Assembly (NCBI RefSeq): GCF_024362405.1
Contig: NZ_CP101455.1
Coordinates: 62,001 to 126,000, forward strand
DNA length: 64,000 nucleotides
Source: Halorarius litoreus
Lineage (GTDB): Archaea > Halobacteriota > Halobacteria > Halobacteriales > Haloarculaceae
Direction of reading: 5' to 3'
Under the pieces are notes generated by a model, which was not told the DNA's origin, ran no database searches, and worked only from the letters and a program-made list of their open reading frames with translations. Numbering within the stretch: position 1 is the first letter of the stretch; every line of letters begins with the position of its first letter. Below, one piece after another: positions 1 through 9,012 of the stretch. The translations under genes and the position numbers were made by a program.

Positions 1-173
1 TCTGAATCGCCTTCATAGAGCACATAGACCGGAGCTTCGAAGGGGTACCCGATGAGCTTTGTCGACTCGTCGGATTGCTCTCGCTGAGACCGGATTTCTG
101 CTACCGATGCCGAGCTATATTTGAGTGAGAAATTCTCGGCCTGTGGGTGGTGATAGAAGACGAGCCGAGCCAT
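1..173 (-). CDS. Hypothetical protein, N-terminal part (runs off the left edge)
   Basis: An open frame starts at an ATG whose complement ends at 173 and continues to base 1 without a stop, giving about 57 codons. The protein begins MARLVFYHHPQAENFSLKY. I do not recognise a family. The frame is open with haloarchaeal codon use, and the gap to the PadR gene on the same strand is only 68 bases, so the two may be transcribed together. It is partial because the window ends. Confidence 0.5.
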   Translation of the reverse strand, partial: MARLVFYHHPQAENFSLKYSSASVAEIRSQREQSDESTKLIGYPFEAPVYVLYEGDS

Positions 174-241
174 CTCACTATGTATTCGTGGGAAGTGGGT
201 AAAGCAGTCCCGCTTTTATATTGAGTTCTATTTGCCTGGTT

Positions 242-538
242 CTACGACGTAGTGGGTGCGTTCACGTCCTTTAAATACTGGCTTTCCCACTCACGTCGCG
301 CCTCGATTTCCCGCACTCCGCGTTGTGTGACCGTGTACACGTTCGTCCGTTTGTCGAGTTCACCTTTCTCCAGGAGGCCTTTGCCGACGAGGTCGTCGAG
401 GTTTGGATAGAGCCGCCCATGATTGATCTCTTGTTCGTAGTAGTCGTCGAGGTCGGCCTTTACTGCGAGCCCGTGTGGTTCCTCGAGCCCGGCGATCACG
501 TACAAGATGTCCCGCTGGAACCCAGTTATATCGTGCAT
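242..538 (-). CDS. PadR-family winged-helix transcriptional regulator
   Basis: The 98-residue protein starts MHDITGFQRDILYVIAGLEE and contains the PadR winged helix, with the typical block HGRLYPNLDDLVGKGLLEKG (wing and recognition helix) followed by TNVYTVTQRG. PadR proteins are dimeric DNA-binding regulators. I chose the inner ATG at 538 because the family usually begins at this MHD; an upstream ATG at 568 would add ten basic residues. It is divergent from the P-type ATPase gene at 748, so the 209-base space between them probably holds both promoters and the ATPase gene is the obvious candidate target. That regulatory link is inferred. Confidence 0.85.
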   Translation of the reverse strand: MHDITGFQRDILYVIAGLEEPHGLAVKADLDDYYEQEINHGRLYPNLDDLVGKGLLEKGELDKRTNVYTVTQRGVREIEARREWESQYLKDVNAPTTS

Positions 539-646
539 CCGTCTGTTCCCTTTTTTGATGGGTGGCATATGTTCTCTCTGGAACTCAAAGGCGGAGATTC
601 GGGCCGAGGGTATCTACTTAGTATACTCATCACCGAACAGCGTTTA

Positions 647-664
647 ATACCGATGCATCTGTAT
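647..664. promoter_or_regulatory. Imperfect dyad between padR and the ATPase gene
   Basis: ATAC at 647-650 and GTAT at 661-664 flank a central ATGCAT palindrome, giving an 18-bp imperfect dyad in the divergent intergenic space. It could be a PadR operator. It is short and AT-rich, so chance is possible. Confidence 0.25.
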
Positions 665-747
665 CACTGGTAATGACCTTTCAGCCGAGGCTGCCGGTGA
701 CGTTCCGTGGCTGTACTCGACCAGCTGTCAGCCCGTGGTAATCAATT

Positions 748-3255
748 GTGTCTCCATCACAGTCACCATCTTCTACGTGCACGCTTTGTGGTGAGGCTGT
801 CCCCGACGATCGAGTCGTGGCTGAGGAGGACATCGTATTCTGCTGTGATGGATGTCGAAACGTCCATCGAGTGCTTGGTAGCGATGGAGTTCATAGCCAG
901 ATGGCCCCGACAGACAGCTCTGGAGCGGACGAATGCGATGCAGACACGCGTCGATCGGGGACTGAGGAACGAGCCTTCTTCCAGGTCGACGGGATGCACT
1001 GTGCGACGTGTGAAGCCTTTCTGGAATCGAATGCTGAGGACTGTGCGGGGGTCACCGACGCTGCAGCGAGCTACGTAACCGAGACGGTACGTGTTGAATA
1101 CGATCCCTCGACCGTCTCAGCGAACGCCCTCTGCGACGCGCTGAGTCCCCTCGGCTATACGGCAGCGATTCGTGACGGTGGTAGTGATCGTGCGCCGTCT
1201 GTAGTCGGAAGATCGCGTCGGCAAGACCAGATTGGCGGTCGAGATATAGACGAGCTACTCGGCTTTCGCTACGCTGTTGGCGTTATCTTTGGGACGTTTA
1301 TGCTCCTCCCGTACGCGGCGCTCCTCTATCCGGCGCAGCTCTCGTCGTTCTTCGGAGATGGGACGCTCGATATATTCGCCGGGGCGTCCGGGATCGGCGG
1401 TGGAGACGGCTTGTTGATCCTGCCGCTCTTTCTCGTTCTGACGGGTGTGGTCCTCGTATTCACGGGACTTCCGCTGTTGCAGGGGGCGTACGTCAGCCTC
1501 AAAATGCGACAGCCGAACACGGATCTCCTTGTCGCCCTCTCCGTGGTGAGTGCCTACGTGTACAGCACGATCGCCTTTCTTCTCGGTCGAATCGATGTCT
1601 ACTACGACCTGACGATCGTGATTGCCGCGAGTGTGGTGGCTGCGATCTTCTACGAATCATTGAGCAAGCAGCGTGCGATGGATCGCTTGACAGACCTTAC
1701 TATTTCGCGGGTCACTGACGCCAGACGATATGACGCCGATGGGACGACGACGGTTGACGTGAGCGATCTCGAACCGGGAGATAAAATCCTCGTCCGTGAG
1801 GGCGAACGCATTCCGGTCGATGGGATGCTTGCCGAAGACGAGTGTACGGTTGATGAGGCAGTCGTGACGGGCGAATCGCTCCCTGTGCTGAAGCAAGCGG
1901 GCGACGACGTCGTCGGCGGTGCGGTCGTTACGAACGGCGCTGCTGTACTTACGGTGAGCGACAGTGCCTCCAGCAGTATCGACCGCCTCATCACGTCAGT
2001 CTGGAATCTCCAGAGTGGGAATCACGGTGTCCAGCGACAGGCCGATCGGCTCGCGTCGTTCGCTATTCCGTTCGTCGTAGGTGGATCAGTCCTCGCCGGA
2101 GGTTGGTCGCTCGTGAGGGGGTCTGGCATCCTGATCGCCGTCCTGACGACGCTGTCAGTGCTCTTTGTTGGGGGTCCATGGGCGCTCGGGCTCGCCACTC
2201 CGCTCTCCGTTGCAACGAGTATTGAGGAAGCAGTGAACCGCGGCATCGTCGTGTTCGACGAAACCGTCTTCGAGCGTCTTCGGAACGTCGACGTTGTCGT
2301 CTTCGACAAGACAGGCACCATCACGACCGGCCGGATGGAGGTCCTTGAGGTGGATGCACCGGCTGACCTCTTGGAAGTCGTCGCGGATTTGGAACGAAGA
2401 GCATCGCATCCGGCGGCGGACGCCATCGTAACCGCATTCGCCCAGCAGGATCGAGATGGCGAACTCTCGAAATCGGATGGTGGTGTTGCTGATCAGCGTG
2501 TCCCAGAGAAAGCCGAGCGCGTCATCGAGTTCACGAGCCACGCGAGCGGCGTCGAAGGGGTCGTCGAGGACACACGGGTTCTCGTGGGCAATCACGATCT
2601 CTTTGCAGAACTCGAGTGGTCTGTCAGCGATGCCATCGAGACGCGGGCAACAGAGGCACGAGACGCCGGTCAGCTTCCGGTCATCGTCGGTCGTGACGGA
2701 CGGGCGGAGGGCGTCATCGTCGTGGGCGACGAGCCACGGGCGGGCTGGGACGACACGCTCACACAGCTGAGTGACCGTGATATCGAGATCGTCGTCCTCA
2801 CCGGCGACGACGAGGCCGCTACTGAATTCCTTGGCGAGCATCCTGCGGTCGACCACGTGTTTGCAGGGGTTCCGCCTGCTGGAAAGACCGCGACGATTCG
2901 CCGACTACAGTCCAGGGGGCAGGTCACGATGGTCGGTGATGGGACGAACGATGCACCCGCCCTTGCGACAGCTGATCTGGGGATCTCGCTCGGCGGTGGA
3001 ACGGCGCTCGCGTCCGATGCGGCGGATATTTCTATCGTCGATGACGACCTTTCAGCGGTCGGGACGACGTTCGACCTCGCAGATGCGGCTCGGCGTCGCG
3101 TCAGACAGAACAATGCAGTGGCAGTTCTCTATAATGTAGTTACGATTCCACTCGCGGTAGTCGGGCTGTTGAATCCGGTGTTCGCGATGGGTGCGGTCGT
3201 GACGAGTGGCGGTCTCCTCGCGGCGAATTCGTTTCGGGATCTGATCGGCGAGTAG
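748..3255 (+). CDS. Copper-type P1B heavy-metal ATPase lacking the CPC motif
   Basis: An 835-residue P-type ATPase of the inner (cytoplasmic) membrane. In order: an N-terminal metal-binding domain (CxxC at 11/14, CCxxC at 32-36), an HMA domain (GMHCATC near 83-88), six or more membrane segments, the actuator TGES (near 373), phosphorylation motif DKTGT (near 520), a SHP motif of the nucleotide domain, and GDGTNDAP (near 730). The TM7 YN pair resembles Cu(I) ATPases. The odd point is the TM6 transport motif: where CopA/CcoI proteins read CPC, this reads G476-P477-W478, so both metal-binding Cys are gone. Start is a GTG at 748. Either transport uses other ligands or the protein is no longer a classical pump. 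It is divergent from padR. Confidence 0.85.
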   Translation: MSPSQSPSSTCTLCGEAVPDDRVVAEEDIVFCCDGCRNVHRVLGSDGVHSQMAPTDSSGADECDADTRRSGTEERAFFQVDGMHCATCEAFLESNAEDCAGVTDAAASYVTETVRVEYDPSTVSANALCDALSPLGYTAAIRDGGSDRAPSVVGRSRRQDQIGGRDIDELLGFRYAVGVIFGTFMLLPYAALLYPAQLSSFFGDGTLDIFAGASGIGGGDGLLILPLFLVLTGVVLVFTGLPLLQGAYVSLKMRQPNTDLLVALSVVSAYVYSTIAFLLGRIDVYYDLTIVIAASVVAAIFYESLSKQRAMDRLTDLTISRVTDARRYDADGTTTVDVSDLEPGDKILVREGERIPVDGMLAEDECTVDEAVVTGESLPVLKQAGDDVVGGAVVTNGAAVLTVSDSASSSIDRLITSVWNLQSGNHGVQRQADRLASFAIPFVVGGSVLAGGWSLVRGSGILIAVLTTLSVLFVGGPWALGLATPLSVATSIEEAVNRGIVVFDETVFERLRNVDVVVFDKTGTITTGRMEVLEVDAPADLLEVVADLERRASHPAADAIVTAFAQQDRDGELSKSDGGVADQRVPEKAERVIEFTSHASGVEGVVEDTRVLVGNHDLFAELEWSVSDAIETRATEARDAGQLPVIVGRDGRAEGVIVVGDEPRAGWDDTLTQLSDRDIEIVVLTGDDEAATEFLGEHPAVDHVFAGVPPAGKTATIRRLQSRGQVTMVGDGTNDAPALATADLGISLGGGTALASDAADISIVDDDLSAVGTTFDLADAARRRVRQNNAVAVLYNVVTIPLAVVGLLNPVFAMGAVVTSGGLLAANSFRDLIGE

Positions 3256-3315
3256 CGGTTTCAAAGTCGACTTGATAGATGGCATTTCAATCGAGTGGAG
3301 ACGATTTCTGCGTCG

Positions 3316-3516
3316 TCACTCGGGAGATTCGAATGCACCGAGGCCCGCAAATCCGACTGCGAATCCTACCACAATAATAGCTCCTGAGAGGATCTGGTAG
3401 AACGGCGACGACGGAAGCAAACCGGTCGCGAGTGTTCCGGTAACTACCAGTACCGCTGCCAGCCCCAGATAGAGGTACTGTCGCCGTTTATTCTTCATAT
3501 TTTTAGACATTCGCAC
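3316..3516 (-). CDS. Small membrane protein, two transmembrane segments
   Basis: A 66-residue protein with a basic N-terminus (KNKRRQ) followed by two hydrophobic segments separated by a short LLPSSPFY loop and an acidic tail. I do not recognise a family. It lies downstream of, and on the same strand as, the 398-residue membrane protein (37-base gap), so it may be the second gene of that operon. Confidence 0.6.
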   Translation of the reverse strand: MRMSKNMKNKRRQYLYLGLAAVLVVTGTLATGLLPSSPFYQILSGAIIVVGFAVGFAGLGAFESPE

Positions 3517-3553
3517 GAACCGCCCGATATGTTCTCACGGAAGATGCGTCACC

Positions 3554-4750
3554 TCAATCTGCCGGGACGATAGAGGCTGACTGGTTTGGCTGGCGGGCCG
3601 ATTCGACCGAATAGAGCAGACTACCGGTAAACAGGAGGAGACTCCCGACGATGAACAGCGCACTGAGCGGCGAGGCGGAATCAACGAACACCCAGTAGAG
3701 GGGTGCGGCAATCGTGGGTCCCGCGGCCAGTACTGCGATCTTCGCGACGAGTGGCCCACAGCAACCACAGGTACACGTACCGACGATTGCCGCACTCCCG
3801 GCGGTCCCTTCGGTCATGCCGGCTCGTTCCTCAACGCGCCAGTGACGGGCGATGAGAGCGGCGTTCAGCCCGATGAGTGCGCTCAACATCCCGACGATGA
3901 TGGCTTGGCCTGGTGAGACTGCCAGGAAGAACGGGATATGCGGAATTGCGATCTCGAGCGTGGGCCATGTGACCAGTTGATAGATACTGGGAAGGACGAC
4001 GACTGTCAGTTCGTGCGGGAACCCTTCCTCGGGGAAAAACGAGAGATAGCCCGTGACGGAGATGAAGAACAGCGCAAGCACGATGCCGACCCCGATGCCA
4101 AAGCGTCGAGCGACCGGATCCCGGAAGACAGCTCGAAGGATGTGTCCTGCGTCTTTCCAGACGACGTATCCGACGAGGAGTGGTGTCGCCAGGACGATCG
4201 CGTACCCGAGCGGGTGGGTGTCACTCGCGTGCCCAGGAATGAGATAGGGGTACGAAATCCACAGTCCCATCAGGATGCCAAGGAAGGTATACCGCGGACG
4301 GGTCGGCCAACGAAGCCAGCCGATGGCGAAACTCGCGAGCACGATTCCCAGCCCAGTTCCGAGTCCGAGGAGTGGATACCACGACCGGGGGAACGGCATA
4401 GAACTCGCACCGTACGTGGGATCGGGTGAAAACCCCTCGAAGAGGACGGCCCCGAGCGCAGTCACCGCGATGCCGACGAATATGGCGTAAAGCGCGACTG
4501 TTGGCGAGATACGCTCTATTCGTTTGAGAAGAACGGCACCCCCGATGAGGACGACACCGACGAACGCGAGGGCGACGCCGTGGCCTTGGGAGAGCCCACC
4601 GGTTGCGGTTGCACCGTGGGCAGAGGCGACGGGAACCTGTGTGAGTGTGAGGACGAAAAGAACGAATAGCGATACTGGACGGATGGATCCAAGCCGGTGG
4701 AACAGTCCGCGTATATTTTCGCCCGTCGCTCGATCCCGGTCCGGGAGCAT
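3554..4750 (-). CDS. Polytopic membrane protein with Cys cluster CTCGCCGP
   Basis: A 398-residue protein with a signal-like first segment ending in VASAHGA and roughly nine further hydrophobic stretches. Near residue 318 it carries GTCTCGCCGPLVAKIAVLAAGP, with four Cys at the edge of a membrane helix. A similar block, GTACCGP, occurs in the membrane protein at 30065-30673, so the two are probably distant relatives. Four Cys beside a P1B ATPase suggest metal (perhaps copper) or thiol chemistry, but this is inference; I know no defined function. The gene shares its strand with the small protein at 3316. Confidence 0.7.
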   Translation of the reverse strand: MLPDRDRATGENIRGLFHRLGSIRPVSLFVLFVLTLTQVPVASAHGATATGGLSQGHGVALAFVGVVLIGGAVLLKRIERISPTVALYAIFVGIAVTALGAVLFEGFSPDPTYGASSMPFPRSWYPLLGLGTGLGIVLASFAIGWLRWPTRPRYTFLGILMGLWISYPYLIPGHASDTHPLGYAIVLATPLLVGYVVWKDAGHILRAVFRDPVARRFGIGVGIVLALFFISVTGYLSFFPEEGFPHELTVVVLPSIYQLVTWPTLEIAIPHIPFFLAVSPGQAIIVGMLSALIGLNAALIARHWRVEERAGMTEGTAGSAAIVGTCTCGCCGPLVAKIAVLAAGPTIAAPLYWVFVDSASPLSALFIVGSLLLFTGSLLYSVESARQPNQSASIVPAD

Positions 4751-4933
4751 TAACGAGTCTTACTGCGCGAACCACTTCTACCTGACTGATTTGGTCGAAC
4801 TACTAGTGTCTGGATCGGGAGCGGTGTGCTGTTTGTTATGTCCGTTCATATTCGGTCTATAGTATCCGTTAGAACGTTTCACCTGCTACCGAACCACAGC
4901 GCTTTACTCGTGCAAGTCGATTGATTCACCATC

Positions 4934-5824
4934 GTGAGACGCCGTGAGACCCTCGCCGGGCTGGGTGCGGGACTGACAGGTATTCTGGCCGGGTGTTCCG
5001 GACGTTCTGGTAAGCCGGACGAAGAGACGTATACTCCGAGTGAAACGGCGAGCCCGACCGATGGGGGGCGTACCCCGTCCACTGAGGCGCCGTTCGAGCA
5101 TCTCGGAACCCTCGATGGAACGTTCGTAGTCAATGGCGACTTTCCGGCAGATGGCGACCCAGGAGACGGGTTCCCACCGGAGTTCCCGAACCCCCCTCCG
5201 AAACCGGATGTCGACGAGAGTTCCTTCGAGACGCTCGACGTGAACGGCGAGGCCGTGACGCTCACACCGATCGACGTAATCGAGGTCTGGTACCGCCGTG
5301 CGGAAGCACGTTTCGTCGACGCTCGTGGGCTCGGTCAGTACAGGCGATCGCACATCTACGGGAGTGTACTCTCAACGGCACAGCGGGGATCAACTGGGGG
5401 CGGAATCGAAGAGTGGCCGAAGGACGACCGCATCGTGACCTTCTGTGGCTGTCCCCACCATCTGTCCTCTATCAGGGCGGCTGGGCTCCAGAAGGCCGGA
5501 TTTTCGGAGGTGTACGTGATCGATGAGGGCTTCGGCGTCTGGGCGGAACGCGGATATCCGATGTCCGGTCTCAGATCGACGACGCAGAGCGACATCTCCG
5601 AGCGAGTTATCGAGGGTGAACTTGATGCACGCTACGCTGGTGAGTATGTATGGGCGGCTGTGGACCGTCAGTACGAGGCTGCCCCCATCCAGGAAGACGG
5701 GCGCTTTACACTCGTTCTGAAGTTCTCGGGCGTGACTGATGAGACCCCAGTTCGCGTCTCTACGCCCACCTACACGGTAACTCGACCGTTGGGCGAGCTT
5801 ACCTCAGAAATTTCCAACGGCTAG
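4934..5824 (+). CDS. Rhodanese-like lipoprotein
   Basis: A 296-residue exported protein. The N-terminus MRRRETLAGLGAG with ILAGCSG is a twin-arginine lipoprotein signal with the lipidated Cys near 21. A Ser/Thr/Gly-rich linker follows, then a rhodanese-like domain (about 110-215) with FVDAR...YRRSHIYGSV, an active loop beginning TFCGCPHHLSS and a final GFGVWAERGYPMSG. Sulfurtransferases use the first loop Cys, but this loop is longer than the usual CxxGxR loop and has Cys-x-Cys-Pro, so activity is uncertain. A C-terminal beta-rich region of about 75 residues follows. Start is GTG. No partner gene is obvious. Confidence 0.75.
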   Translation: MRRRETLAGLGAGLTGILAGCSGRSGKPDEETYTPSETASPTDGGRTPSTEAPFEHLGTLDGTFVVNGDFPADGDPGDGFPPEFPNPPPKPDVDESSFETLDVNGEAVTLTPIDVIEVWYRRAEARFVDARGLGQYRRSHIYGSVLSTAQRGSTGGGIEEWPKDDRIVTFCGCPHHLSSIRAAGLQKAGFSEVYVIDEGFGVWAERGYPMSGLRSTTQSDISERVIEGELDARYAGEYVWAAVDRQYEAAPIQEDGRFTLVLKFSGVTDETPVRVSTPTYTVTRPLGELTSEISNG

Positions 5825-6079
5825 CGAGCGATGCGTCCGTCGAGGTGAGATATTTCAAAGCAGTATCAAAGCGGATTCGATCGGCAGGGGAAAGCAGTCA
5901 GAGTAGACAGCAACCACCCACTGCTGGTGGAGCGACATTGGATGAGGTGCCTGGGATCAGTCAGAGCTCGACGTGGACGGAGTCGCTGTATCCGATCGTC
6001 TCTGCTCTCTGATCGAATCGTAAACGAATCCAGTTAAGCAAAATCAGTTCGCGAAACTGAGTCCGTCATACTGAGATGA

Positions 6080-6310
6080 CTACGTAGCGTTTGCATCGGA
6101 GGGAATCCATTGCTTGATGAGTTCGTTCACGTTGTAGAAGAGGACTCCGACTGAGGCGAGGGTTGTGACGAAATAAATAATCAATCCTGGCGGGCCACCA
6201 ATCGATGTCCCAATTGCACCTCCACCGAACCCAACAACCGTGAGTTCGATCCACGTCACCAAGATCCGAGACAGCAATCGGGGTTCCGAACTGGACTGTG
6301 TTGATGTCAT
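6080..6310 (-). CDS. Small membrane protein, two transmembrane segments
   Basis: A 76-residue protein with two hydrophobic segments (around 18-38 and 42-62) separated by a Gly/Pro-rich turn. I do not recognise a family. It lies 93 bases downstream of cydB on the same strand and could be the last gene of the cydAB transcript, although the gap allows its own promoter. The 255 bases between 5825 and 6079 show no convincing gene. Confidence 0.6.
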   Translation of the reverse strand: MTSTQSSSEPRLLSRILVTWIELTVVGFGGGAIGTSIGGPPGLIIYFVTTLASVGVLFYNVNELIKQWIPSDANAT

Positions 6311-6403
6311 CTTCTCAGGTCACCCTATTCACGAACTGATGTTGATTCCTCATTGGACTCGATCTCCACAACTCAACGACACGCTGTTGCCTGATTGTGC
6401 GTC

Positions 6404-7408
6404 TCATCCGTAGGTTTCCTCAGTATCGACGGGACCGCTGAACGCTGAATAGAGCACGACAAAGTATACGAGCACGATCGGCAGCAGCACGCTCGCCATG
6501 ATCGACATGAGATTGAGCGGAAGCGTCGAAATGATTGCCTCTCGGATGGTGAGTCCAGCGGTCCGATCGACGACGGGGAACAGAAGGGTCGCAACGAGCC
6601 CTACGAGTCCGAAGACGAGCGCGGCTGTCGCCGCGAACGCGGCGTAGTACCGACGGCTGCGGAGCGCGACGACGTAGATTCCCGTCAGGGTCGCAGTGAG
6701 AATCACAAGTGCAACGACGGTGGGTGATCGGAACGAGAGGCGTAGTGCTGGTTCGGTCACGTATATCGCTCCGAGAGTGATGATCGCTCCACCAAGATAG
6801 CCCACGGCAGCTCGGACACCGTAGTTCTGCATCTCGTCTCGCAACGCGCCGCGGGTTTTCAGCCCGAGGAACGCCGCCCCGTCGACGATCGTGAGGACGA
6901 GGACTGTGACACCACCGAGGACCCCCACTGGGGTGATCAGGCTGGTCGCTCCGACCAGCCAGTTCATCACGAACAGCCCCAGCAGAAACGGTGTCACGGT
7001 ACTTCCGATGACGAACGAGTAGCCCCAGAGTGTCCGCCAGCGGTCGTCTTCACGCTCCTCGTACATCTCGGGAGCGAGCCCTCGGAGCCCGAGTGCGGCG
7101 AGAATCGCGAACATCAACAGATAGTACCGGCTGAAGAGGTTCGCGTAGACGGACGGAAACGCCGCGAATAGTGCTCCACCGAAGACGACGAGCCAGACCT
7201 CGTTCCCGTCCCAGAACGGCCCGACAGCGGCCAACAGCTGTTCTTTCTCGTCGGAGTCGTCACGGGTCGCAAACAGGACGCCCACGCCGAAATCGAAGCC
7301 GTCGAGAAAGAGGAACATCCCGAAGATGAAAAACAGCAGCGCGAACCAGAGCTCGGCGAGTGGTAATCCGAATAGCGGCTTCGTGGCCAGCGATCCGACG
7401 TTAGTCAC
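6404..7408 (-). CDS. cydB: Cytochrome bd-type terminal oxidase subunit II
   Basis: A 334-residue polytopic membrane protein, the CydB partner of the quinol oxidase that reduces oxygen to water. Recognisable blocks are FLDGFDFGVG in the first helix region and FWDGNEVWLVVFGGALFAAFP, both hallmarks of the family, followed by about eight hydrophobic helices. It overlaps the end of cydA by 8 bases (7401-7408), indicating translational coupling. Length is typical. Confidence 0.95.
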   Translation of the reverse strand: MTNVGSLATKPLFGLPLAELWFALLFFIFGMFLFLDGFDFGVGVLFATRDDSDEKEQLLAAVGPFWDGNEVWLVVFGGALFAAFPSVYANLFSRYYLLMFAILAALGLRGLAPEMYEEREDDRWRTLWGYSFVIGSTVTPFLLGLFVMNWLVGATSLITPVGVLGGVTVLVLTIVDGAAFLGLKTRGALRDEMQNYGVRAAVGYLGGAIITLGAIYVTEPALRLSFRSPTVVALVILTATLTGIYVVALRSRRYYAAFAATAALVFGLVGLVATLLFPVVDRTAGLTIREAIISTLPLNLMSIMASVLLPIVLVYFVVLYSAFSGPVDTEETYG

Positions 7409-8825
7409 CGGACGTCACCTCTGACTCTGGGACATGGGCAGCATCACTCTGCGTGAGTTCGTCTCTCGATGGCGGCCCCGCTCGGATGATACGACCGACG
7501 ACGTAGGTGTAGAGGCCCAGTAACAGGATGTATCCAGTAACGAATCCGAGGAGAGTGAACGTTGCTTCGGCGCCTGTGAGACTTGGAGAGACGCCGGCAC
7601 TCGTCTTCATTACCCCCTGAATGACCCACGGTTGTCGCCCGACTTCGGTGACGATCCAGCCGACCTCCACAGCGACAAATCCCAGGAGGGACGACGCCAT
7701 CAACGCCTTGTGTAACAGATCGTCCTCGAAGAGTTCGCCCCGCCACCATCGATAGGCACCCCAGACGGCCAACAGGATGAACCAGAAGCCGAGTGCGACC
7801 ATGATTCGGAACGCCCAGAAAACGATCGCCACTGGTGGGGCTTTCGTCGAGAAGGATTCGAGGCCGCGTATCGTTGCCTGTGGGTTTCCGCCACTCGCAA
7901 GCCAGGATGCACCACCGGGGATACCGATGCCGAAGAGTTCTTTCGTGCGTGGATTCAGTAGGTCGTTGACATCCGTGGGGAACGCAACAATATACTCGGG
8001 GACGTAGGAGTCTGTTTCCCAGACGGCTTCCATCGCGGCGAATTTCTGGGGTTGGGTTTCAGAGACGTGGCGGGCATACTCATCACCCTGAATCACCTGC
8101 AGTGGCGCCGTGATGAGCAAGACGACGAGCGCGATTTTGAGCGTCTTCTCCCAAACATCGATGTGTTCAATCGGGTAGCCCCAGACGTGGTGCCGGAACA
8201 CGTAGTAGGCGGCGACGCCGGCCATAAAGAGTGCGACCGACTCGACGGCCGCGTTCTGCATATGAATGAACATGTACGGGAATCTCGGATTGAGGTACGC
8301 CGCGACTGGGTCGGTAAGCTTCACAATTCGCTGGCCGTTCTCCACGACGATTTCGAACCCACGCGGCGTCTGCATCCACGAGTTCGCGATGAGGATCCAG
8401 ACCGCTGAGAGCCACGTTCCGAGCCCAACGGCAAGACTCGATACGAAGTACTGCCGGTCCGACACCCGGTCACGGCCGAAGACGAAGATCCCGAGGAACG
8501 TCGCCTCCAGCATGAACGCCATCATCCCTTCGAGGGCAAGCGGGCCGCCGAACAGTTCTCCGGCAGTCGTTGAGAACGCGGCGAAGTTCGTTCCAAATTC
8601 GAACTCAAGGACGAGCCCGGTAACGGTTCCCACGACGAAGCTCACTGCAAAGATTCGTGTCCAGAACCGACGGAGCTGTTCGTAGACTGGTTTCTTAGTG
8701 CGGATCTCTTTCCAAGTGAAATAGATGAGGAACGGAGCGAGACCCATGCTCATCACTGGGAAGATGATGTGAACGATCGTAGTGAGTGCGAACTGGAGAC
8801 GGCTGGCAAGGACGGGATCAACCAT
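7401..8825 (-). CDS. cydA: Cytochrome bd-type terminal oxidase subunit I
   Basis: A 474-residue quinol oxidase subunit that binds hemes b558, b595 and d. Choosing the ATG at 8825 puts the heme-ligand His at residue 19 (TTIVHIIFP), exactly as in well-studied CydA proteins, and places an AAGGTGA ribosome site about five bases upstream; an in-frame GTG at 8834 is the alternative. Other hallmarks are the acidic pair in GTNFAAF...LALEGMMAFMLEATFLG, ANSWMQTPRG, the His in FIHMQNAAVES and GRQPW near the C-terminus. The Q-loop is short. It is divergent from the halocyanin at 9013 across a 29-bp operator-like dyad, so control by oxygen, redox state or metal is plausible. Confidence 0.95.
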   Translation of the reverse strand: MVDPVLASRLQFALTTIVHIIFPVMSMGLAPFLIYFTWKEIRTKKPVYEQLRRFWTRIFAVSFVVGTVTGLVLEFEFGTNFAAFSTTAGELFGGPLALEGMMAFMLEATFLGIFVFGRDRVSDRQYFVSSLAVGLGTWLSAVWILIANSWMQTPRGFEIVVENGQRIVKLTDPVAAYLNPRFPYMFIHMQNAAVESVALFMAGVAAYYVFRHHVWGYPIEHIDVWEKTLKIALVVLLITAPLQVIQGDEYARHVSETQPQKFAAMEAVWETDSYVPEYIVAFPTDVNDLLNPRTKELFGIGIPGGASWLASGGNPQATIRGLESFSTKAPPVAIVFWAFRIMVALGFWFILLAVWGAYRWWRGELFEDDLLHKALMASSLLGFVAVEVGWIVTEVGRQPWVIQGVMKTSAGVSPSLTGAEATFTLLGFVTGYILLLGLYTYVVGRIIRAGPPSRDELTQSDAAHVPESEVTSGD

Positions 8826-8948
8826 CGATCTCACCTTGACAGATGGTTCTACTGGTCTGAACGATGACCCGCAGATCGAATAAAGAATTAATCCACATCA
8901 GGTGGAATGCCATCACTCTGACTTTGCGACCTCGGTACGTCAAATCAA

Positions 8949-8977
8949 GGCGGTATCCTACGTATTGGGAATCCGCC
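8949..8977. promoter_or_regulatory. 29-bp dyad, copy 1 of 4 (cydA / halocyanin divergent promoter)
   Basis: Left arm GGCGGTATCCTA, five-base spacer CGTAT, right arm TGGGAATCCGCC. The arms match the other three copies (12117, 17331, 18384) in length, spacing and most positions. It lies 36 to 64 bases upstream of the halocyanin ATG and about 125 bases upstream of the cydA ATG, so it could act on either gene or both. An AT-richer box (tttgccacttaag) follows directly, where a TATA element is expected for the halocyanin gene. Confidence 0.7.
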
Positions 8978-9012
8978 TTTGCCACTTAAGCTGGGGGGTT
9001 TGATGAGTAGAT

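Noticed and set aside
2155..2856. Minus-strand 233-codon frame opposite the first P1B ATPase
   Set aside because: It is antisense to the ATPase catalytic motifs; no start context or family.
5970..6065. Minus-strand frame of about 37 codons ending VHVEL before the small membrane gene
   Set aside because: No start codon and no recognisable family; it may be a remnant but the evidence is too thin.
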